A program made the translations under genes and the position numbers. This document shows positions 24,485 to 29,342 of a stretch of 29,342 bases of DNA, piece by piece. Numbering within the stretch: the first letter of the stretch is position 1; each line of letters begins with the position of its first letter. The notes under the pieces were generated by a model. It had not been told where the DNA came from. It saw nothing but the letters and a program-made list of their open reading frames with translations, and did not search any database. This stretch comes from UBA6382 sp963617965. Lineage in GTDB: Bacteria; Bacteroidota; Bacteroidia; Bacteroidales; Bacteroidaceae. The stretch is taken from assembly GCA_963617965.1 (NCBI GenBank), contig CAVEQO010000031.1, forward strand, positions 1-29,342, given 5' to 3'.

Positions 24485-26361
24485 AACTGGAAATATATGA
24501 ACGGTTGTAGCTTGGCGGACACGAACTGGAACACGAGGAACACGGTCAGTACGGTGCACAGGCATATTGCCGGGACGGGGAGCTTTGCGAATGCGATGCG
24601 GTACCGGCGCTTGGTGCGCGTCGGCAGCCAGTGTATCACCATGCCTGCCACAAAGAGGATGAACACATTGTGGTAATTCTGTATGATGGGCAGGATGCTG
24701 GCGTTCCATTGCGATCCCATGCTGTTGACCATGCGGCTGGCTGTTGACCATGCCGTTTCGTTGGCTACCGCCGGGTCAAGGTTGGAACCGCTGCGGAAAA
24801 ACAGGCGCGTGAATGTTATGAAGACGAATGTCACAAGTACGCTCCACCCGTGTTCCAGCCACCCGAAACGGTCTTTGCTTCCGCAGAGCGAATACAGGTA
24901 GCGTGTCCATGCGCTTACGGTAATGAACGTCAGGAACACAAGAAGTATGTTGCATAAAGGTCCGGGCCATACGAAGTCAATGACAATTAGAAGCTCAAAT
25001 GCTATGGTACTCACCAGGGCTCTGGTCAGCAGGGTCATGTCGCGCCAGAATTTGAACACTATCATGCCGGTGCCGTTCAGACCTCCCCAAATTATGAAAT
25101 TAAGGCTTGCGCCGTGCCATAGGCCTCCCAGCAGCATGGTTATCATGCTGTTGAGGTTTGCATAAATTTTCTTGCGTTTTTGGGGATAGCGCAGTGCCGT
25201 GAACACTACAGCCGAAGCCACAGCCGCCACTCCGAGGGCTATCCACAGGCTGCCGCACAGCACCAGGGCGGCAAGGGTCATGAACACTATCCAGAAATAT
25301 GTGCCGAAAGTCGTGTTGCGGTTGCCGCCCAACGGGATATACAGGTATGTCTGTAGCCACCGGGAGAGCGAAATGTGCCACCTCTTCCAGAAATTCGAGC
25401 AGTTGGGGGCTTTGTATGGCGAGTTGAAGTTTGGCGGCAAGTGGAAGCCCATCAGCAGCGACAGACCTATGGCAATGTCGGTATAGCCCGAAAAGTCGGC
25501 GTAGACCTGCAGCGAGTACAGGAACAGTGCGGCGAGATTCTCAAATCCCGTAAACAGATGCGGGTTGTCAAATACGCGGTCTATGAAATTGACGGCCAGG
25601 TAGTCGCTCAGAATGATTTTTTTCAGCAGTCCGTTTATGATCCAGAACACGGCGATGCCGAATTGCATCCTGCTGAGGCTGTATTTGCGGTATATCTGTG
25701 GTATGAAATCGCTGGCCTTGACAATGGGGCCTGCCACCAGTTGCGGAAAAAAGCTGACGAAAAAGCCGAAGTTGAAGATGTTGTGTACTGGTTTGACCAG
25801 TCCCTTATATACATCTGTCGTATAGGAAATTATCTGGAATGTGTAAAATGAAATGCCCACAGGCAGGACTATGTTGTCCACGCAAAAGAAATTGCTGTTT
25901 GTCATGGCGTTGCCCGCACTTGCCATGACGTTCGTCACATGAATGTCTGTGCCGAAAATGCTGTTGACGAAGTCTGCGAAGAAATAGGCATACTTGAAAT
26001 AGCACAGTATGCTCAGGTCTATCAGTACGCTGAGGCAGAGCAGCAGCCGGGCCTTTGTCGTGGAGTTGTCCTGTCTGGCACGGTATATCCTTTTGGCTAT
26101 GAGGAAATCCGAGATGGTCACAAACACCAGCAGTCCTACAAACAGTCCGCTTGTCTTGTAGTAGAACAGCAGGCTGACAAACATGAGGTAGGTGTTTCGC
26201 AGGAGAATCCTGTTCTTGAACAGGGCGAAGAGCGTGAATACCAGTGCAAAGAAAGCCCAGAACTGAAACTGCGTGAACAGCAGCGGACTGTTTGGGTTGA
26301 ATGAGAATACGCTGACGATGTATTCCCAAAGCAGTATCATGAAATCGGCGGGTTGTTCCAT
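24481..26361 (-). CDS. MBOAT-family O-acyltransferase (AlgI-like), polytopic inner-membrane protein
   Basis: This 626-residue membrane-bound O-acyltransferase should move acetyl groups from a cytoplasmic donor across the membrane for O-acetylation of a glycan, as AlgI does for alginate or PatA for peptidoglycan. Family motifs: LPVGISFYTFQ (167-177), FFPQLVAGPIVKASDF (204-219), SGYTDIAIGLSLLMGF (291-306), NFWKRWHISLSRWL (323-336) with conserved His329, YIPLGGNR (351-358) and LLGGLWHGASLNF (410-422) with active-site His416. Between LGGNR and the WHG block there are about 50 residues including a hydrophobic segment, against roughly 20 in AlgI. A start at residue 8 is an alternative. It is the last gene of the operon with the two SGNH genes, 34 bases after the nearer, and its stop overlaps the end of mfd (TTAG, 24481-24484). 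Confidence 0.93.
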   Translation of the reverse strand: MEQPADFMILLWEYIVSVFSFNPNSPLLFTQFQFWAFFALVFTLFALFKNRILLRNTYLMFVSLLFYYKTSGLFVGLLVFVTISDFLIAKRIYRARQDNSTTKARLLLCLSVLIDLSILCYFKYAYFFADFVNSIFGTDIHVTNVMASAGNAMTNSNFFCVDNIVLPVGISFYTFQIISYTTDVYKGLVKPVHNIFNFGFFVSFFPQLVAGPIVKASDFIPQIYRKYSLSRMQFGIAVFWIINGLLKKIILSDYLAVNFIDRVFDNPHLFTGFENLAALFLYSLQVYADFSGYTDIAIGLSLLMGFHLPPNFNSPYKAPNCSNFWKRWHISLSRWLQTYLYIPLGGNRNTTFGTYFWIVFMTLAALVLCGSLWIALGVAAVASAVVFTALRYPQKRKKIYANLNSMITMLLGGLWHGASLNFIIWGGLNGTGMIVFKFWRDMTLLTRALVSTIAFELLIVIDFVWPGPLCNILLVFLTFITVSAWTRYLYSLCGSKDRFGWLEHGWSVLVTFVFITFTRLFFRSGSNLDPAVANETAWSTASRMVNSMGSQWNASILPIIQNYHNVFILFVAGMVIHWLPTRTKRRYRIAFAKLPVPAICLCTVLTVFLVFQFVSAKLQPFIYFQF

Positions 26362-26395
26362 CTTGTAGTGCTATGCGGTTCTGGTCGTCTTTTTG

Positions 26396-27664
26396 TCAGC
26401 GGCTTGTGCTGTTTTCGAAGTCTTCCGCCAGAGCATTGTATATGAGGTCTCCCACTGTCTGGTATCCGCTTTCGGTGAAATGCACCCGGTCTGCCCGCAT
26501 CAGTTGTTGCTGCGTCCATACGGCCGAGGAATTCTGTCCTCCCATCACCTGGTAGAGGTCAAACACGGCTCCGTTGTATTCCTCTGCCAGTTCCATGAAT
26601 GCTTGTGCCACCCTCGCCGTGTTGAGGTTGGGCTTCCTGATGCGCACCGACTGGCAGCAGTCGTTGTTGGTTATGAAGAGCAGTGCCGCCTTGGGCGACA
26701 CCTTCCTTGTCTTGCCTATCAGCTTGCGGTAGTTGTCCTTGAATGTTTCGGGGTCAAAGTTGTCGTATGTGGTGGCGGCATCGTTTATGCCTATGCCGAA
26801 GATTATCAGGTCGGGGCAGATCAGCTCCATCTCTTTTTCCAGTGCGGCGCAGTTGAGCCATGCTGGAACAGATGCTCCGTTTATACCTGATTCGGAATAG
26901 GTTATACCCGGGCGGTTGCTTTCCGGTATAAGTCCGCGCACTACAAAGGTGCTGCTGTCGCTGACGTTGCAGAATGACACCGTACACTGTGTTGTCAGTG
27001 AAGGCAAATGAAACAGATAGCCGCTGCCGCTGTCGTTGACGGAGGGGAATATGGTGTCCGTCCCCATGGCTATGACGGGAAAGGAGGATGACTGCGGCGA
27101 ATAGCCCAGTACGCGTATTCTGCTGAAACGGTAGGTGTCATCGTGCAGGCAGAGTGTCAGCGAGGCCGCCTCGTCATTTGTCAGGGCCGCGATGCCGCAC
27201 AGTCCGAGTGTTGCGTCCTGTGTGGCGGATATGCACTTGCTGGCGCGCCATTGCCCTGTGCGCGATATGGTATAGTTCGTCGGGGCGTTGGTGTTTACGG
27301 CACGGAACGGAAATACGGCCCCCCGGTCGGCGGCCTTGGCGTGGAGAACATTGGTGCTGTCGTGCATCAGGGTCAGGTTGTTGCGTATGCGGTCTGTCAG
27401 GTATCCTGCCTGTACATGGCTTCCTCCCATATGGAGGATGTTTATTCTGTTGGTTCCCCTTACAAGCAGTTTGGCGAGCTTTTTGTAGAAGAGGTCGAAT
27501 GCGTCGTGGTTGCCGGGAAAAACCAGATGCGCCCGGTCGGCTTTGATGCAGAGCGTGTCTTGCGGTACGGGTACTCTTGCCAGCCTGAAATACCTGCCCT
27601 TGGCGCATGCGGATGCGGCGAGCGCAATGGCAGTCAGCATTGTTGCATATTTCCTTGTTGTCAT
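26396..27664 (-). CDS. SGNH-hydrolase-like protein (GGSH variant), secreted
   Basis: A 422-residue SGNH/GDSL-family protein, probably the periplasmic partner of the MBOAT. From the ATG at 27664 a hydrophobic signal ends at SAC (Cys20), a possible weak lipobox, or is cut by signal peptidase I. Block I is ILHMGGSHVQAG with Ser82; the usual Asp before the Ser is Gly. Block II is INGASVP (261-267), block III GIGINDA (290-296) with Asn294, and block V is ADRVHF (391-396) with Asp392 and His395. The full Ser-Gly-Asn-His set is therefore kept, suggesting esterase or acetyltransferase activity. Between blocks I and II is a beta-rich insert of about 150 residues. The frame is open 38 codons farther up (27778), but that stretch overlaps the end of the previous gene. 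It lies 49 bases after that gene and 34 before the MBOAT. Confidence 0.88.
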   Translation of the reverse strand: MTTRKYATMLTAIALAASACAKGRYFRLARVPVPQDTLCIKADRAHLVFPGNHDAFDLFYKKLAKLLVRGTNRINILHMGGSHVQAGYLTDRIRNNLTLMHDSTNVLHAKAADRGAVFPFRAVNTNAPTNYTISRTGQWRASKCISATQDATLGLCGIAALTNDEAASLTLCLHDDTYRFSRIRVLGYSPQSSSFPVIAMGTDTIFPSVNDSGSGYLFHLPSLTTQCTVSFCNVSDSSTFVVRGLIPESNRPGITYSESGINGASVPAWLNCAALEKEMELICPDLIIFGIGINDAATTYDNFDPETFKDNYRKLIGKTRKVSPKAALLFITNNDCCQSVRIRKPNLNTARVAQAFMELAEEYNGAVFDLYQVMGGQNSSAVWTQQQLMRADRVHFTESGYQTVGDLIYNALAEDFENSTSR

Positions 27665-27713
27665 TTTGTGCGGTTTTGGTCTGACGCTTCTGTGTGTCGT
27701 GTGTACTGCGCGG

Positions 27714-29111
27714 TCAGAACTCGTTGCCGGGGTCTGTGCGGAATTTGTAGTACCTGTAGTACAGCCGGAAGGTGTCATAGAGGATCTGGCTCATCTTCTC
27801 GGCACCCAGTGGGGTGAAATGTATGTAGTCGCTTCCTGCAAGCTGCGGTCTTGCCTTGACCCATTCCACCATGGAGTTGCGTCCGCCCTGGGCTTTGTAC
27901 ATGTCCCAGAATGCGGCTCCCTCCTCGTTGGCCGCCTTGCGCAGTGCAACCGCCACTTCCTCCAGATGGGGGTATGATTGCATTGTGCCGTTGATGCGCG
28001 TGGACATGTCAGACGGGCCTATGAACAAAATGCAGGCTTTGGGAGCTGTTTCCCTGAAAAGGCGAATCTGCTGCCTTATGTTGTCCGTATAGGCAGAGAT
28101 ACTCTTCGTGCCGTTGAGATACGGCACGGCGTTTCCACCGTATTGCAATATTATCAGCCGCACGTTCTGCCGCTTGAAGAAAGGGGCTATGGTGCTCCTG
28201 TCTATGGTTGTGAACACCGTCCCGGAGCACCCTCTCATCGGCACGTTGTCCATTGACACTCCGTCTGCCCCGTCAAGCATTATGGCGTATATGTCCATGT
28301 TGCCGCTTATGGTCAGGCGGGTCTTTGTGGTGGGCGAGGGCAGTTCCGCACTGTATATCCTCACCATGTCCTCGTCGCCGAAGTCCGGCAAGAGAGTGTA
28401 TGTCTTGTCCGCACAGCTTGCGCTCATCGTTCCGTTGCCTTTCATTACGACGGAAATTTTGCGGAACTGCTGGCAGTGCGGGAACTTCTTTTTTCCCCGG
28501 CTGCTGAACGACAGCGTGACCGTGCCGTCAAGTCTCGACATTGCCGCCATGGGGCCGTAGCGGTGATGGCTGGCTCGGAAGTCCGCCGAACCGAACGCAC
28601 GGTACAGCTGAAGTTCCGGGCTGGCGGTTTGCGACATGGTGAACGTGGCTATGGGCTGCACAGCCGGCACCATTCCCACTCCGCTGCCGCCGAATCTGGA
28701 CTGGAAGTGTTCGCGCAGGGCCGATGTCATGCGGTCGGTCTCAAGCTGCGAGTCCCCGTAGTGTACTATACGCACGGGTTCTTTTCCGGCACTGTCGAGA
28801 GCCTCGAAAAACGGGTCAAGATATGCTGCGTTGTTGCCGGGCATGAATATGCGGGTCGGAGATTTCCGGCAGAAATCGTCGAATTCCTTTTTCTTGGCGT
28901 TGCGGAGAACGTCAATCTGCCTTTGCACTTCTTTGTCCGCAGGTTGCTTGTTGTCATCGGGTTGCTCCGCCGGTGTTATCACCTCGGCCAGCGACGGGAA
29001 CCGGAACTCGATACCGCCTACGGTGATTCCGTTTTTCGGAAAAGCAAGGCATATTATGGCAAGGGCAAGCAATATGGAGAATATAAACAGTACTGTCTTC
29101 CAGGCACTCAT
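27714..29111 (-). CDS. SGNH-hydrolase-like protein (GDSQ variant), membrane-anchored
   Basis: A 465-residue member of the same superfamily as the next gene, but with an intact GDS motif. It starts with an uncleaved-looking signal anchor (MSAWKTVLFIFSILLALAIICLAF), then a charged linker (about 45-85, Asp/Glu/Lys/Gln-rich). Catalytic blocks: HYGDSQLETDR with Ser121, QYGGNAVP with Asn327, and SDYIHF with Asp428 and His431. A beta-rich region of about 190 residues separates block I from the GGN block. It would act on the periplasmic side, possibly passing acetyl groups from the MBOAT to a glycan or removing them. It is the first gene of the operon. A TTG start at 29138 lies inside the -7 box and is rejected in favour of ATG 29111. 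The tail YYRYYKF is aromatic and basic. Confidence 0.88.
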   Translation of the reverse strand: MSAWKTVLFIFSILLALAIICLAFPKNGITVGGIEFRFPSLAEVITPAEQPDDNKQPADKEVQRQIDVLRNAKKKEFDDFCRKSPTRIFMPGNNAAYLDPFFEALDSAGKEPVRIVHYGDSQLETDRMTSALREHFQSRFGGSGVGMVPAVQPIATFTMSQTASPELQLYRAFGSADFRASHHRYGPMAAMSRLDGTVTLSFSSRGKKKFPHCQQFRKISVVMKGNGTMSASCADKTYTLLPDFGDEDMVRIYSAELPSPTTKTRLTISGNMDIYAIMLDGADGVSMDNVPMRGCSGTVFTTIDRSTIAPFFKRQNVRLIILQYGGNAVPYLNGTKSISAYTDNIRQQIRLFRETAPKACILFIGPSDMSTRINGTMQSYPHLEEVAVALRKAANEEGAAFWDMYKAQGGRNSMVEWVKARPQLAGSDYIHFTPLGAEKMSQILYDTFRLYYRYYKFRTDPGNEF

Positions 29112-29135
29112 TGTTGGCTGACGTGAATCAAGGTG

Positions 29136-29143
29136 CAAAATTA
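29136..29143 (-). promoter_or_regulatory. -7 promoter box of the SGNH-SGNH-MBOAT operon
   Basis: The minus strand reads TAATTTTG (29143-29136), matching TAnnTTTG and identical to the ffh box, 24 bases before the ATG at 29111. The candidate -33 elements are badly spaced (TTG 12 bases or TTTG 24 bases upstream), so only the -7 is supported. Confidence 0.5.
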
Positions 29144-29252
29144 CATTTAATTGGTCAAAACGGAGAGCAAACCGGGAGCATATTTGCCGGATGCGTCAGA
29201 AAAACGGTGGCGGAAAGACTGTGCGGAAAAAAAGCCTGTGCAGCAAGAAAAA

Positions 29253-29342
29253 ATGCTTGATCTGGCGAAATTTCTGTTTGATCTTGCGGCGGAGTTTCGC
29301 CCGAAACGGATATCCGTTCCGCCCGAATGGCAGTTGCGTTTC
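29253..29342 (+). CDS. Possible start of an unrecognised gene running off the right edge
   Basis: From the ATG at 29253 the plus strand stays open to the edge for 30 codons, beginning MLDLAKFLFDLAAEFRP; the same frame is open back to 29151. AAGAAAAA precedes the ATG. The stretch is not recognisable and there is no good promoter box. A minus-strand frame also stays open from the edge to a TGA near 29196 and could be the tail of an upstream gene instead. Only the sequence beyond the edge can decide. Confidence 0.25.
   Translation, partial: MLDLAKFLFDLAAEFRPKRISVPPEWQLRF

Noticed and set aside
29196..29342. Minus-strand open frame entering from the right edge and ending in a TGA
   Set aside because: The peptide is basic and Phe-rich with no recognisable motif; too little sequence to call it a gene end, though it is noted as an alternative to the plus-strand frame.

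Overview
The window looks like a chromosomal segment from a Bacteroidetes genome of about 50% G+C, most likely Bacteroidales (Prevotellaceae or a relative; the genus cannot be fixed from the sequence alone). The evidence is Bacteroidetes-type -7 promoter boxes (TAnnTTTG) ahead of several operons, the near absence of Shine-Dalgarno sequences, many lipoprotein signals, and typical Bacteroidetes families such as DUF5686 outer-membrane proteins, a lipoprotein NodT-type outer-membrane factor, paired SGNH proteins with an MBOAT, and a short LpxA paralogue. No tRNA, rRNA, CRISPR, insertion sequence or phage gene was seen.

Layout. (1) 1-2829, minus strand: promoter, ffh (SRP GTPase), a secreted GH29 alpha-L-fucosidase, and the first 17 codons of folD, which runs off the left edge. 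(2) 3109-7948, plus: a four-gene glycan locus made of a GT2 glycosyltransferase, an SDR sugar-nucleotide reductase/epimerase, a polytopic undecaprenyl-phosphate sugar-1-phosphate transferase and a membrane WbpM-type 4,6-dehydratase. The order reductase-transferase-dehydratase matches wbpV/K-wbpL-wbpM and suggests a complete module that makes a 6-deoxy-HexNAc and attaches it to lipid carrier. (3) 8278-15141, plus: an RND tripartite efflux operon (adaptor lipoprotein, inner-membrane pump, outer-membrane factor) followed by a divergent LpxA-like acyltransferase and closed by a 16-bp perfect dyad. (4) 15209-20973, plus: an envelope-biogenesis operon (DUF5686 outer-membrane protein, receiver-less sigma-54 activator, LptE-like lipoprotein, a TPR-like protein, SecG) ending in a clear hairpin-plus-T terminator. 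(5) 21080-24484, plus: mfd. (6) 24481-29143, minus: a three-gene operon of two SGNH-hydrolase-like proteins and an AlgI-like MBOAT, probably a glycan O-acetylation machine; its last gene overlaps the end of mfd by four bases.

Most of the window is thus about building, modifying or exporting across the envelope: lipid-linked glycan initiation, efflux, LPS transport, protein secretion and glycan acylation, next to two housekeeping genes (ffh, mfd). The points most worth a second look are the fucosidase between ffh and folD, the compact glycan-initiation module, the LpxA paralogue that lacks two conserved pocket histidines, two mutually exclusive hairpins before the efflux operon, and the two-SGNH plus MBOAT set whose MBOAT carries an extra hydrophobic insert. 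I did not find strong evidence for a wholly new system.
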